A stretch of 64,000 nucleotides of DNA from Rhizophagus clarus (taxonomy: Eukaryota; Glomeromycota; Glomeromycetes; Glomerales; Glomeraceae): NCBI GenBank assembly GCA_015698045.1, contig BLAL01000169.1, positions 124,001 to 188,000 on the forward strand, written 5' to 3'. The translations under genes and the position numbers were made by a program. Under the pieces are notes generated by a model. The model saw only the letters and a program-made list of their open reading frames with translations, was not told where the DNA came from and did no database searches. Of this stretch, positions 1-10,964 are shown one piece after another; within the stretch, counting starts at the first letter, position 1; each line of letters opens with the position of its first letter.

Positions 1-2344
1 TATATGGTAAAACTGTATACATATAGTTAGTTCTATGCATTTTCTTAGTATTTTGGTAAAAGAAAATATACCAAATTTCCTTCAGTATTGATGAATGAGT
101 GGCATATTTTATGATTATAATAAAAAATTTGTAAATACAACCTTCTAAATCTATACTTTAAATTATAATTCTATTACAAAAGAAAGATGACAAATTTTAT
201 TCAGCCACTCAACTCATAAGATCTGATGATATAACATTAATTTTAGTTTAACAGTAGTATGGTACTTACTCACTCAATGCAATCAGCAAAGACGCACCAC
301 CCACTTTCAGACTCAAGCTGTAAGTAAACATATTACTATTTTATTGCAATTTTGCAAATATAGAATGGTATCATACACAACACTCAGTCGGATTAAAATC
401 TTTTCATTGCTGAATTTCCAGTGAGGCATTTCGGCTGTTTGATATATTATTATAGATAAATTTTAATCTCAACCTTTTAAAATCATTCTTTATACAAAAA
501 AGTCTGCTTATGTATATGTGTTATTATTTCCACATTATTAAGAATTAATTTTTTAATAAACGTATTGTTACAACTTACAAGTATTTGAATTATTATCAAA
601 AAATCTATTATTTTAAATATGTAACCATATTAAGTTTAAATAATTTCACGTGATTGAAAAAGTATAAAATAGTATTATTGTTGTTATTTTCAAAGAGCTA
701 TTTTACATATGCGGAAATCAGAAATTGGAAAAAACAGATCATTAACATTTTAAATATACTGCATTTAATAAACGAGAAGACCGGAAATAGTATACCTAGT
801 AGCCTAATTATTGGTCCGTAATCTAAAAAATATGTTACCACGTTATTCTTAATTTATACAATTTGGCCATCTTCCTAGCTCTAGTCTGGATAATTATATT
901 AGTTAGACATTTGATGCAGGGATTCTTATATTAATTTTTCACAACTCCTTCTTGGTACATTACAGATAAAGAAAAATATTTTACTAATTAAAGTCTAGAC
1001 TCTAGACCATACAGTATGGCGATTATAAAGTCTCCTTTTAATTTCTCCCTTTTCAAGTCACAAATCCATAAAGTTCGCTAACAGGGTGTGTGTATCTGTT
1101 GCCATATGGTCATTTTTCATATTCACTTGCCTTGGCCTTCCTTTGGTAACAACTTTCTGAAAGACTTGCAGTTTTCTTAGCTTTTGACTTGATCAGAATC
1201 AATTGGAGCTTATTATTGGTTAATTAAGCTTTTATATAAAATAAGTAAAAAACAAAAAAAGATAAAATTTAAAGAATAGTGGAATACCAAGATACTAAAA
1301 AATAACAAACCGAGTTTGCGTATAATGGATTAAGTAAATCTTTCCTTTTTAGATAATGCCGGTCTAATCCACTGGAATTAGCATCTTTGACCAAAATTAT
1401 GAATATGAAGAGCCAATAAGACTTATTTACCGGTATAACATTGTTCGGGTCCCAAAATACCCGTTAATTTATAATCATTTCATCATAATAAAGTTTATAC
1501 ATTATATGAAAAAATTTTATTTCTTAAAATGGTAAAAAAACATGATCATTATATTATGGTCGTGTGACTCTAAAGAATCGGTCGGCAAGGTATCGGCAAA
1601 ATTTTTTTGACCATAAAATAATTACTTTTATAATTGATTGGTTCTAGGAATGAGAATTTTGTTTTTTTCCCAATCAAGGATTCCGATATTTCATTTTTGT
1701 GCTTCGAAGATTATAATATGTTTGGTTACAAAATTTCCCTTTTCTTTCAATTCTTACGATACAATTAAACAAATTATTACCGTTTTCGAAATAGATGATA
1801 AAGAAAATCACTGCATGTTCTTGTATAACACCACTATGCCACCACTATGGGTGAACCGGGTCCGATTGAAATTTTTTTGATTTGTAATCATTTGTAATCA
1901 TCCGGATCATATCTTCCGAACTAATTCTACGTCGGATCCAATGGGAGCCAGGGGCGGTTTTTGTTTAAGGAGAATCGTTTCATTTCACGGAATATATCTG
2001 GTCCGTCATTTAATAGTCATATTTACTTACCTTGATAATTTTAATAGAATTATTTTATTCTCTAATTATGTTCAAGTATCAAAAATTAATGGTTAACCAA
2101 AGTTAATATCTCATTTTTCTTTGATTGTGAGACTTTGAGTCTGATAAGAAATGTCGAACATCCCTTATCAATTTTATCTTAATACTGTACATATAAATCG
2201 CAAATATGTAAAATTATCTCAATTAACATCTACGAATTATTAAGCTTAATTTGTAATCATTCAGATTATTTTGACGAAAAGTAGCTATCAAACGTTGTTA
2301 ATTCTTCGGAAAAAAAAGATAAAACAAATTAAATTCATCCCATC
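1..2344. other. Intergenic, AT-rich, no gene recognised
   Basis: I read both strands and found no open reading frame with a recognisable domain. The only long reading frame (1638-1880, plus) is low-complexity and has no homologue I recognise. The stretch may hold the promoter of the NmrA-like relic that follows. Confidence 0.5.
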
Positions 2345-3369
2345 ATGAGTAACTCACAATTCAAAACCGTAACTATAGCCGGGGTACGGTCGGGGTACGG
2401 TTGCTTTGGGTTATGCCATCGCTGAGGCATTTTTGAATGATGGATCTTATAACGTGAAGATTCTTCGAAGGAAACCAGAAAACGAAAATGAGAAAGTTAA
2501 ATTATTGGCTTCCAAAGGTGCAGAAATTGTGTACGCAGATTATGACCAACATAATGATCTTGTTAAAGCTCTTAAAGGAACCAACGTTGTCGTCAGTGCT
2601 CTAAAGACTGATCTCAAAATTCCAGGTTTTTATGATCTCAAGCTCCATTATTGGTCGCTGCCAAAGATGCCTCCGTGAAGAGGTTCATCCCATTTGAATT
2701 TGGTGAAAAGTTTGTGTTTTTTTTTATTTTCTTTTTTGTTACAATTTTTGTAATAAAATCTTAACTCTTCTTTTAATGAAGACCTAGAACTTATTTCCTC
2801 ATAGAAGATAAAATCAAACTAGGACAGGAAGTAGAAAAAAGTGGACTTGAGTACACGTACTGTGTATCTATGTCGGATTATTTCAAAAATATTTTGGTTG
2901 GTTTGGATTCGATATTAAGAATAAGAAAGTTACGTTCCTTGATGATGGTAGCAAATTGTTAACTACTACTTCTTTGCCTGACATTGGAAATTCACCGTAG
3001 AAACACTTAAGTTACCAGAAGCTCGCAACGCTCATATTAATGTTGCTGGTGCGTTCTTGACATTAAATGAATACCTTGAATTATTTGAAAAAGCAACTGG
3101 TGAGTATTTACTTTAACATCATTTTCGAACTAAATCATGGATATATATTAACTAATTTTAATGTGCTGATAAGGGTTCAAAATGGGAAGTAGTTGTGGAT
3201 AAAGATGTTAGAAATCGATCCCAAAACAATATCGAACCGGTCCCTTCATTCTTGGATAATTTCAAGGCTATTATTGTGCAAGAAGGGGAGATTGGAAAGT
3301 TATATAATGATAAATTTAGTTTTACCTGTTACTGAGGTTATTGAAGAACTTGTAAAGCAATCTTCTTAA
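2345..3369 (+). pseudogene. NmrA-like / isoflavone-reductase-like NAD(P)-binding protein, pseudogene
   Basis: The fragments read as an NmrA-like Rossmann-fold protein. After an ATG at 2345 comes MSNSQFKTVTIAG, the start of the first beta strand and glycine-rich loop. It continues in another frame as LGYAIAEAFLNDGSYNVKIL, then KGAEIVYADYDQ, then (another frame) APLLVAAKDASVKRFIPFEF, the family's typical VKRFIPSEFG-like stretch, then DGSKLLTTTSLPDIG, ARNAHINVAG, and a C-terminus near VIEELVKQSS ending in TAA at 3369. At least four frame changes are needed. The first is an exact 11-bp tandem duplication (cggggtacggt twice, 2380-2401) inside the glycine-rich loop codons. Some breaks may be introns (gtttgtg near 2709, gtgagt near 3101), but the frame changes at 2380-2401, about 2635, about 2925 and about 3325 have no splice signals. 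Family assignment is fairly sure; the loss of function is inferred from the breaks. Confidence 0.7.
2380..2401 (+). repeat. 11-bp tandem duplication disrupting the NmrA-like gene
   Basis: Two adjacent copies of cggggtacggt lie in the codons for the glycine-rich nucleotide-binding loop. Removing one copy does not fully restore the frame; the expected reading (AGGTVALGYAIAEAF) also needs one more g, so a second small change accompanied the duplication. Confidence 0.7.
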
Positions 3370-3929
3370 TTTTCAAAATGTAATGAAATTATTTTTGTTT
3401 CAGTAAAATATTTTTTTAAGTTTTATTATAATAATTGTTTGATGCATTTTATTGTATAGCACAAAAATTTTTATCAACCCAGCACTTCCATTCTTAGTGA
3501 ACGCCTTTTTTTCAGATGCTGGGAATAATATGACAAACAAGTGAACATCCTTAAGCTCAAAATTTTTTCAAGAAATATTGTTCATAAAAAGAAATGCAAA
3601 ATTTATGGATATATTTACACAACTTGCTAATAAGGTAAATAATATTATTAAACATTCTATCTGAATTTCAAATACCAAATTAACATCATTTATAAAATTT
3701 AGAAATAACTTTAATAAATACCAATGAATTACCAATTATTAAATTATCTTTTTTTTATTGATATTTATTTAAATTGTTTATTTGTATTTTTTGATGCAAG
3801 GGGAATTTTATGTGAAAATGCAACACCATATGTATTATAATTATAATATATTTTTTTTTTAAAATAAATAAATTTTTGTTTTATATAAAATATTTAATAT
3901 TTACTAGCCGTTCCATACAATAAATTGAA

Positions 3930-4055
3930 AAAAACATTATTAACCGGTTAATAACCGGTTAACCATATCACAAATTAACCGATTAATTAACCGGTTAAGG
4001 TACTGATTAACTGATTTTTAACCGGTTAAGGTTTTTTGTACCGGTTCCAAGCTCT
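3930..4055. repeat. AACCGGTTAA-rich repeat block
   Basis: The decamer-like palindrome ttaaccggttaa recurs about five times with small changes in 125 bases. A similar patch lies at 28715-28775. It looks like the residue of a repetitive element; no coding potential was seen. Confidence 0.5.
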
Positions 4056-4223
4056 ATTGAACACTTTATTAAAAATTTAGAGTAGTTTTGTAGATACTAA
4101 TAATTAGTATAGAATATATAGATGATTGTTTTAATTAGGAAAGAACAATTGTTGTATAGATGCATATTTTCGTATATCTTTGTTGGTTAGAAATATCTGC
4201 ACTTGATATAATGGAACTAACAA

Positions 4224-4254
4224 GGTAAATAAATAATAATAATAATAATAATAA
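4224..4254. repeat. (AAT)n microsatellite
   Basis: About eight uninterrupted aat units follow taaataaat. Simple repeat, no further function inferred. Confidence 0.8.
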
Positions 4255-4458
4255 AATTCATGGGACAGTGTTATAGTAATAAAAAAAATTTGACTAATTG
4301 ATTTAAACTAGTTTAAGTAAATATAACCAAATTAAATTCATTTCAAATTTTATTATTAAAAATGGCTGTAAGATTTGAACCTCTGATCAACAAGGATTGC
4401 GAAATTGCGAATAATTTTAAAAATATATATTTTTCTTAAAATTTTTTTTTTTACTTGT

Positions 4459-4600
4459 TAACAGTATTTTTATTAATCGTTAAATAAAAAATGATTTTAA
4501 TGATATTTATTTTATTAATTATTTTTAATAAAAATGATTAATATTTTTTTTATTAATCATAAAATCATTTTTTATTTAACGATTAATAAAAATACCGTTA
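4459..4600. repeat. Near-perfect 41-bp inverted repeat (long hairpin)
   Basis: The arm at 4459-4499 and the arm at 4560-4600 are reverse complements with one mismatch, around a 60-base loop that itself contains shorter inverted copies of the attaatcatttttaataaaa motif. Degenerate copies of the same arm follow to about 4760. This would form a strong stem in single-stranded DNA or RNA and may be a decayed fold-back element. Confidence 0.7.
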
Positions 4601-4810
4601 AAATCGTTTTTATTTAAACAGTATTTTTATTAATCATTTTTAAATAAAAAATGATTTTAATGGTTTTTTATTAATCATTTTTAAAAAAACGATTTTAACG
4701 ATATTTTATTAAACATTTTTTATTTAAATATTTTCTATTAATCATTTTTAATAAAATTTATTTTATTACCAACCAGTTGGTAAAACTATTGCAAAAGGCA
4801 GTTTGTTTGT

Positions 4811-4955
4811 ACAACCCATCACCTGCTGCAATAACAGCAGGGGACCTGCTGTAAAATAACGGGGCACCTGCAGAAAACAGCAGGGGGTGTGCTGTAAAAC
4901 AGCAGACTCCCTGCTAAAAATCACAGGGGGTCTGTTGAAAATCAGCAGACTTTTG
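4811..4955. repeat. CAGCAGGGG/CCTGCTG hairpin-unit array
   Basis: A locally GC-richer block built from degenerate 20-25 bp units in which cctgctg is followed after a short A-rich spacer by cagcag plus g-runs (for example ctgctgtaaaacagcag). Each unit is itself palindromic. It abuts a further inverted-repeat segment at 4954-5088. Confidence 0.6.
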
Positions 4956-5088
4956 ACATAGACCGGTTTGCCATAGACGCTGATCTTGCTGATCTTTTGT
5001 CAATCTGGTGCTGACATTTTATCAGAACTAACAATAGTACCGCGCTGACCTTTTTGTCCAGCCCGGCTTGCCATATATTTCTATGTCA
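4954..5088. repeat. Small element bounded by TGACATAGA inverted repeats
   Basis: tgacataga at 4954-4962 is matched by tctatgtca at 5080-5088. Inside both ends a CCGG(T/C)TTGCCATA motif recurs in direct orientation. A short non-autonomous element is the likeliest reading; target duplications could not be defined. Confidence 0.4.
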
Positions 5089-6258
5089 GATAATTTGTTT
5101 TTTGCGATTTTATTGGGTGATGATCACGTGAGCAAACTTACCCGTGGCCGTGACCACAAATTTTTGTCTTTCGCTTTGCTCTGGCAACGACAGTAGTTCT
5201 TAATGCTAGTTCGGTTAATATTACAGCTGTTTATGATTATGATTATATTCAGTTAACGTGATATGAATATTACAGACAGATTTATAAACTGAACATTTTC
5301 ACTTGTAAATTACAAGTTGGCCGGTCGTCAATTTCCATAATAGTTGTTTGGTAATATAAATTAATAAAGTATACGGGCTGTTTAAGAATGACTATGATTT
5401 TATAAACACCGACCGGAATTACTAATATCTACAGATATAGTATATTATCTGTACTTTTTATAATTTCGTTCTTATAAAATATTTTTTTTTTTATTTAATT
5501 TGCAATTATGTATAATTATGCAGATTATTAATAATTATTAATAAACTATTTTTTTAATATTTATAATGTCAGAATTTGTTGGCTACTGTACTGCATATAC
5601 ATAAACTACCAACGATTAAAAAAATATTATTATTTGAAAACTTTTCACGGATGAAAATTTATTATTTTGCATTATCTTTTTATACATAAATAAGCAACTT
5701 TTAATTCTGGCAAAAGTCATCAATAATTCTGACCATTGATACTTAATTTCAGGATTGAGAGAAGTAATACCATACGTCACACCATATACTTAAGTTTAAC
5801 ATGTTTATTTAACCAATAAAAAACAATTAATAAATAAAATGATAAAATTACTCGTCTTCCTCTTGATAAAAAGTCGAATAAAAAAAAAAATTGTAATCCA
5901 AACAAGAAAAAAGAAAAAATGATTTACCTTACTACTATTAATTACGATCAACAATATTTAAACCTTTCATTTTTGTTTTAAAGAATAGCAATCATTAAAC
6001 AGTGTCTTAAAAATATGTAACTTAGTATAATCAGCTTCTAACAGCTAAATATAAAATAATGAAAGCTTTTATTATTGACTTTACCTTCGTTTATAAGATT
6101 AAATAAAATAGTAGTGACTAGTGAGTATAAAAGTCTTATAAAAAATTCGTTAAATTTTACCATCTACGTTAATGTTCTTGGTTTTATCGATTCGCAAGTA
6201 TTCTATCAATAGAATAAAATTAATTAGTATTTTGTGTGCTTTTTTACGTAACAAATTA
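5089..6258. other. Intergenic, AT-rich, no gene recognised
   Basis: Nothing coding was recognised. This lies downstream of the kinase locus, which is transcribed on the minus strand and ends at 6259, so it probably contains its 3' untranslated region. Confidence 0.5.
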
Positions 6259-7120
6259 TTAAACACTACCTAAAGATTCTAGGCTTATTATATTGTCATT
6301 TCGTTTATAATAATCATGAGAATTTTTTGGTTCTGGAAGATTTTTAAAATTAAGTAATCTACTTGTGTAAATAGCTTCATGATTGGTTTCACATGATATT
6401 CCTAAATTGACTGAAGGTATACTACAAGTCGGTAATTTTTTATTCATCTCTTCCGCTTCTTTAATTTGCTTCCTTAACGCTTTTACACGATCATCGCGCC
6501 AACTGCGTAAAATTTCTTCTATTTCTTCTGCCGTAGGTCGATTAGATGGAATCGCATCTAAGCACCTTTTAATTAAATGCACTATTAATTCCGGTACTTT
6601 AATATCAAACTTTGGTCTCAGTCCCTGACAAATTTTTATTGCTAAATTTTCGTCATGGCTCACATTATAATATGGAGGCAGCCCGGAAATTATCTCATAC
6701 ATAATTATACCATAACTATAAATATCAACAGCTTTAGTATATTCCTGTCCTCTTAAAACTTCAGGAGCAACATAAGACAAGACACCATATATACTACTAT
6801 TTGTGCTTTCTGATTCACAATAATCTGCAGGTTTACATAGTCCCATATCAGTTATTTTGATATAATTAGTCATCAATATATTTCCAATATGAAAATCTCG
6901 ATGAATTAACCCATTTTTATGAATATCTGCAAGTCCAGATGCGGTATAATATAAATGAAATAGCTTATTATCCCAACTTAATTTCATTTAAATAATTTCG
7001 TAAATTTCCATCCTTTGCATATTCTAAAACCATCATATAATTTTTTGTTTCAGGATCTTGAGTTATTCCATAAAATCTAATAATAGGTAAAGAATTTCCT
7101 ATTTTATTATGTAATGTAAT
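6259..7120 (-). pseudogene. TKL-type protein kinase, terminal exon with catalytic lobe, frameshifted
   Basis: This is the last exon of the kinase locus. From an acceptor at 7121 it reads ITLHNKIGNSLPIIRFYGITQDPETK...MMVLEYAKDGNLRNYLNE, i.e. the end of the N-lobe and hinge. At about 6985-6990 the frame shifts by one base and resumes as KLSWDNKLFHLYYTASGLADIHKNGLIHRDFHIGNIL. All catalytic landmarks are then present: HRD with Asp and Asn of the loop, DMG in place of DFG (as is common in this family), APE, DIYSYGIIMYEI, and the Arg of the RCLD...RP motif, followed by a 50-residue tail. The frameshift removes a few residues of the loop after NYL. It would separate ATP-binding from catalytic parts unless it is a sequencing error. 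The exon arrays upstream (7203-9412) supply N-lobes. Kinase identity is very sure; pseudogene status less so. Confidence 0.75.
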
Positions 7121-7202
7121 CTATATATAAAAGTAAATATTAATAAAAAATTACAATAATATGAATTACCAAAATTTTTTTTAAATGTTAAAATAATCTT
7201 AC

Positions 7203-7586
7203 CTCGTTCATAAATTCTAATGTAACATTTTTTGAATTATTTAAACCTTTAAGAGCCACAAGTTTATCATATTTACCATTTATTACCCGCTCTGCACTAT
7301 AAACCTCACCAAATCCACCTCTTGCAATATATTTAATATTGCAAAATTCATTATAAGGTATCCATTTTAATACGATTTTTGTATCAAATTCATGAAATGA
7401 CATCTGAACACTTTGAATAAATTTATCTATATCTTTATTACCACTGGTCCAATTTTTAAAGTTGTTTTGAAAATCTTTTGCTCTACATATGTACTTGCAT
7501 TTTTCACATACTTCATTCCAAATCACGATATAATTCTTTGTTTCTGGATCTTGAGTTATTCCATAAACTTCATAGTGTTTTGTAAT
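7203..7586 (-). CDS. Kinase-locus repeat exon 5 (nearest the catalytic exon)
   Basis: A 384-nt exon, phase 0 at both ends, bounded by a TTTGTAG acceptor and a GAG|GTAAG donor. It encodes ITKHYEVYGITQDPETKNYI, which resembles the beta4-beta5 strand of the downstream kinase. That is joined to a Cys motif (CEKCKYIC), the FKNWTSGNKDIDKFIQ segment, LKWIPYNEFCNIKYI, the glycine loop ARGGFGEVYS and the VAIK-type VALKGLNNSKNVTLEFMNE. This is the most canonical of the five modules: its glycine loop and ATP-anchoring Lys are intact. If translation joined it to the next exon it would complete an N-lobe. It belongs to a decaying locus, so expression is uncertain. Confidence 0.6.
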
Positions 7587-7653
7587 CTACAAATATCAAT
7601 ATAGTTAAAATTAAAATAAATAAATCTTCAATAGAATAATAAATTTACTATAC

Positions 7654-8085
7654 CTCATTCAGAAATTCAAAGGTGATATTTTTTGTATCGTTTAATTTAT
7701 TCAAATTTACAATCATGTTTTTACGATTTCTTTGTGAAATATTTACGTACCAGCACGCATATCCATCAATCCAATTCGCTTTATACACTTTACCATATTT
7801 GCTTTCTGGAATATATTTAATATCATAAAATCTATCATAGGGCACCCATTCTAATACTCTAAACGAGTCAGATGCTTTGAAACGATCATGTTTATGAACT
7901 GATTGCTGAGAATTTTGAATAAAATTGTCGATATCACTATTGCCACTAGTCCAAGTTTTAAAATCTCGTTGAAAATGAATTGCACTACATATGCGTTTGC
8001 AATATTCACATATATCGTTCAATACCACCATGTAGTTGTTTGTCTTTGGGTCTTTAGTTATTCCATAAACTTCATGTGCTCTAAT
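7654..8085 (-). CDS. Kinase-locus repeat exon 4
   Basis: A 432-nt exon, phase 0 at both ends. It has the same order as its neighbours: IRAHEVYGITKDPKTNNYMVVL, Cys motif CEYCKRIC, FKTWTSGNSDIDNFIQ, LEWVPYDRFYDIKYIPESKYGKVYKANWIDGY and LNKLNDTKNITFEFLNE. The glycine loop is altered to PESKYGKVY and the VAIK lysine region to VNLNKL, so it is unlikely to bind ATP as a kinase. It is about 500 bp from the equivalent points of exons 5 and 3. Confidence 0.6.
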
Positions 8086-8158
8086 CTGCAAATATAATAT
8101 AATCTATTAGCAAAAATTAAAATTTTCTAAATCTAATTAAATTATAAATTGATTATAC

Positions 8159-8572
8159 CTTATCCACTTCTAATCTAATATTTTTCGGATTATCTAAGCT
8201 TTTCAGAATCACAAACATATTTTGATTTTTTCTTCCCCAATTTTGATTGTTATCATCCCACGTATTTATACATCCATCAATCCAATTTGCTCTGTATTTT
8301 TTTCCCTTTTCAATACGCATAATATCACAAAATCTGTCATAAGGTATCCATTCTAATGATTCTCTGTATATATTATTATGAATTGATAACTGAAATTCTT
8401 TAATAAATTTATCAATGTCACTATTACCACTAGTCCAATTTTTGAAATTTTGTCGAAAGTGTATTGAATTACATGTACATTTACATTTTTCACATATTTC
8501 ACTCCAAACCACCATGTAACTTTTTGTTTTTGGATCTTGAGTTATTCCATAAACTGCATGAGGTACTGGAAT
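8159..8572 (-). CDS. Kinase-locus repeat exon 3
   Basis: A 414-nt exon, phase 0 at both ends. It encodes IPVPHAVYGITQDPKTKSYMVVWSEICEKCKCTC, FKNWTSGNSDIDKFIKEFQLSIH, LEWIPYDRFCDIMRI and then a shortened segment in which the glycine loop is lost (EKGKKYRANWIDG), followed by FVILKSLDNPKNIRLEVDK. It is open throughout, but with the loop gone it cannot be a normal ATP site. Confidence 0.6.
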
Positions 8573-8640
8573 CTACAATTGCAATAGATACATTATAAAG
8601 ATTGAAGTCTACAAAAATTTAAAAGAATAATTTAATATAC

Positions 8641-9075
8641 CTTATTAAATGATTTTAATGTAACATTATCTGGATCATCTAAATTTTCCAAAAACACAAT
8701 CGTATGTCGATCTCTTTTCCAATCTGCGTTAAACTCATTATTATAATCCCAGTGAACTATACATCCATCAATCCAATTTGCCTCAATTCTGTCTTTTGCA
8801 AGATATTTAAAATCATATAATCTATCGTAAGGTATCCATTCTAATATTTTATATAGTATTGATGATTACCTATATTTATCGTGTATTGATAGCTGAGTAT
8901 CTCGAATAAGTTTATCAATGTGGCTATTACCACTAGTCCAATTTTCAAAATTCTGTTCAAAACGCATTGTATTGCATATACCGTTACATCTTTCGCATAT
9001 TTCATTCCAAATTACCATATAAATTTTCGTTTTTGGATCTTGAGTTATACCATAAATTTCATGTGGTATTGTAAT
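8641..9075 (-). pseudogene. Kinase-locus repeat exon 2 with in-frame stop
   Basis: A 435-nt repeat exon, phase 0 at both ends, reading ITIPHEIYGITQDPKTKIYMVIWNEICERCNGIC, FENWTSGNSHIDKLIRDTQLSIHDKYR, a TAA stop (8866-8868), then LEWIPYDRLYDFKYLAKDRIEANWIDG and NVTLKSFNK. The stop sits where a short AG|GTAATC donor-like sequence also occurs. The following AG is only about 29 bases away, too close for a normal intron, so I read it as a nonsense mutation. It prevents a full-length product from the upstream start. Confidence 0.65.
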
Positions 9076-9149
9076 CTATAATTATCATAGTAGACGCATT
9101 AATAAAATAAATAAATTAATTAATTTCATTTAAATAACAAACAAAATAC

Positions 9150-9412
9150 CTCATTTACAGAATTTGGTGTAAAATTATTTGGGTCATTTAAACCTTTCAG
9201 TAATACAGACTTCATTCTATTTTTTCTTTGACGAGAACAAATCCAATCTATATATTCTTCAATCATATTTGCTCTGTATATGTTTCTAAGCCTGCCTTCT
9301 GCAATGTATTTAATATCATAAAATCTATTCTGAGGTATCCATTTCAATTTTTTTTTGAATATTTTTTCATATATATCAATACGTTCCATCGAAACTTTTA
9401 ACTCTTGCGTCT
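9150..9412 (-). pseudogene. Kinase-locus repeat exon 1, 5'-truncated
   Basis: The most upstream module lacks the GITQDP, Cys and WTSGN parts. From a possible acceptor (AATATTAG) it reads TQELKVSMERIDIYEKIF, then LKWIPQNRFYDIKYIAEGRLRNIYRANMIEEYIDW and LLKGLNDPNNFTPNSVNE, ending at a GAG|GTATTT donor in phase 0. An ATG at 9389 could serve as start. No first exon with the family's usual N-terminus was found upstream, so the gene seems to have lost its 5' end. Confidence 0.5.
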
Positions 9413-10964
9413 AATATTATTTAATTTAAAATTTAAAAAATTAAAAAACTTTTGCATAATAAGAGGAAAAATTTTTTTGCCCGAGGCTTTATGAATGAGG
9501 GTTAATACTTATCTTGCGTAAATATATAATGAACAAAGGCTAAAACGAAATTATATAATGCTTACTGGACTATTCAAAAAAGGAAGGATTTACGGTCTTG
9601 TGGTTCGGCAGATTAATTTTAATACGCTATTTCCATTGGTGAGATTTAATTGCAGCTCATAAATGCAGAAAGATGGATTTATTTGACGAATTTGGTTAAT
9701 TTCGCAAAAGTTAAAATTTTCCAAATTTGTAATATAACAGTTGCTAGCAGATGAAATTAATTACAACGTTTGAAACTCTTCTAAATGCTTTTATTTTTTC
9801 CTTTTTTTGAACAATTTCTATTTTTGCATCACTCCGTATCTGACAGTATTCATGCATAGAATTAAATTTATTTGACATTATTTTTTTAAAAAAAATTCCT
9901 TCTACTACTAGTAATTACATCTTCGATAACCATGTAGCTATCATAATGCCAGTCCTTTATTTTATTATATCAACTAATCGGATAAATTAGTGTTTAAATT
10001 AATTTCTAAAAGAAAGAAAAAAGAAAAAATTACTTTGTATTGTAATAACTAGTGTACAGTACATGATTCCCAAATATGTATATGAATCAATTTTAAATTA
10101 ATAACATCGTATCAGAATAATTGAAGGCTCACGTGATCCTTTCTTACAGGATACTAGGAAAAAGTAGATAGATTAAGTGATTAAAAGAAATAGGAGCAAT
10201 AGTGATAAAAGTACAGCATAGAAGATAGTTTCTATATGGTAAGAACTACAATAAACTAAAACATGTTGAAGTTTTAAAAAAAGGTTTTTTCTATGCCATA
10301 TTTGCAGTCACGTGGCGATGATATGACGGAACTTTAAACCTAAAGGAGAGAATGGCATTAATATGTATGACATGATAGAAATTTATCCAAAAGAAGAGAG
10401 ATACTTTCAAATTTATGGGAAAAAAATTTTAGTTTTGAATATGCAAAAATTCCACGGATACCGAAATAATGGAAAGTCTTATCATATTTTTAAATGGAGG
10501 CAATGAAATGGGACTTCATAAAAAGTGTAATAATGGATGATTTAGAAAAGTATGGAATTTCGAAAGACCATAAATGCCATTTTTATGTATAGCAAGGCCA
10601 TATTGGATTAGAGAATCTGGAATTTTTCGTCAAGAAAGAAAATCGAAAAAGGAAAAGACAAGTGTTAGTTGCAGAAAGAACTCCGGTTAGAAGTTTGATT
10701 TGGAATCAAAATATTGAACACCATGCATAACCAACATACCTAATGAAAAACACGTCAGAGGGAAGGTAGTGGAAATGAGTTACATGAAGCAATTAGAGGT
10801 AAAGCTAAAGATGATAAAAGTGAAATGGATATAGAGATAAAAGTTCTAAAAAAGTTAGGATTATGGCAATTAAAGCCTAGATTTATCGGACCAATTTCGT
10901 CAGAATTGCCAAAGATTAAGGAAGACAGAAAAAAGAAGCTACGGAAGCTTGCGAAATAAGCACA
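9413..10964. other. Intergenic with decayed, unassigned coding-like text
   Basis: No intact gene. On the plus strand 10480-10910 gives short reading frames broken by stops (for example a Lys/Arg-rich ENRKRKRQVLVAERTPVRSL stretch) that look like an old coding sequence or transposon relic. I could not assign a family. Confidence 0.3.

Larger units (their letters stand above)
7203..9075 (-). repeat. Tandem array of four 484-503 bp exon-plus-intron units
   Basis: The conserved ccactagtcca motif (encoding WTSG) recurs at about 7444, 7943, 8427 and 8930, spacings of about 499, 484 and 503. Each unit holds one phase-0 exon of 384-435 nt and one intron of about 65-90 nt starting GTATA/GTAAG. Because exons are symmetric, duplication keeps the frame. 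The unit's internal junction joins kinase hinge (NYMVVL) to the family's N-terminal Cys motif. Confidence 0.75.

Noticed and set aside
4360-4400. tRNA-like B box (aggttcaaatc on the minus strand)
   Set aside because: No A box, no acceptor stem pairing and no terminator-like T-run at the right place; at most a relic of a tRNA-derived repeat.
4459-4955. CRISPR-like array
   Set aside because: Repeats are degenerate and palindromic without unique spacers, and the genome is eukaryotic by introns and gene content.
8838-8868. A mini-intron removing the stop in kinase repeat exon 2
   Set aside because: Donor-like AG|GTAATC to the next AG is only about 29 bases, shorter than any other intron in the window (about 60 or more).
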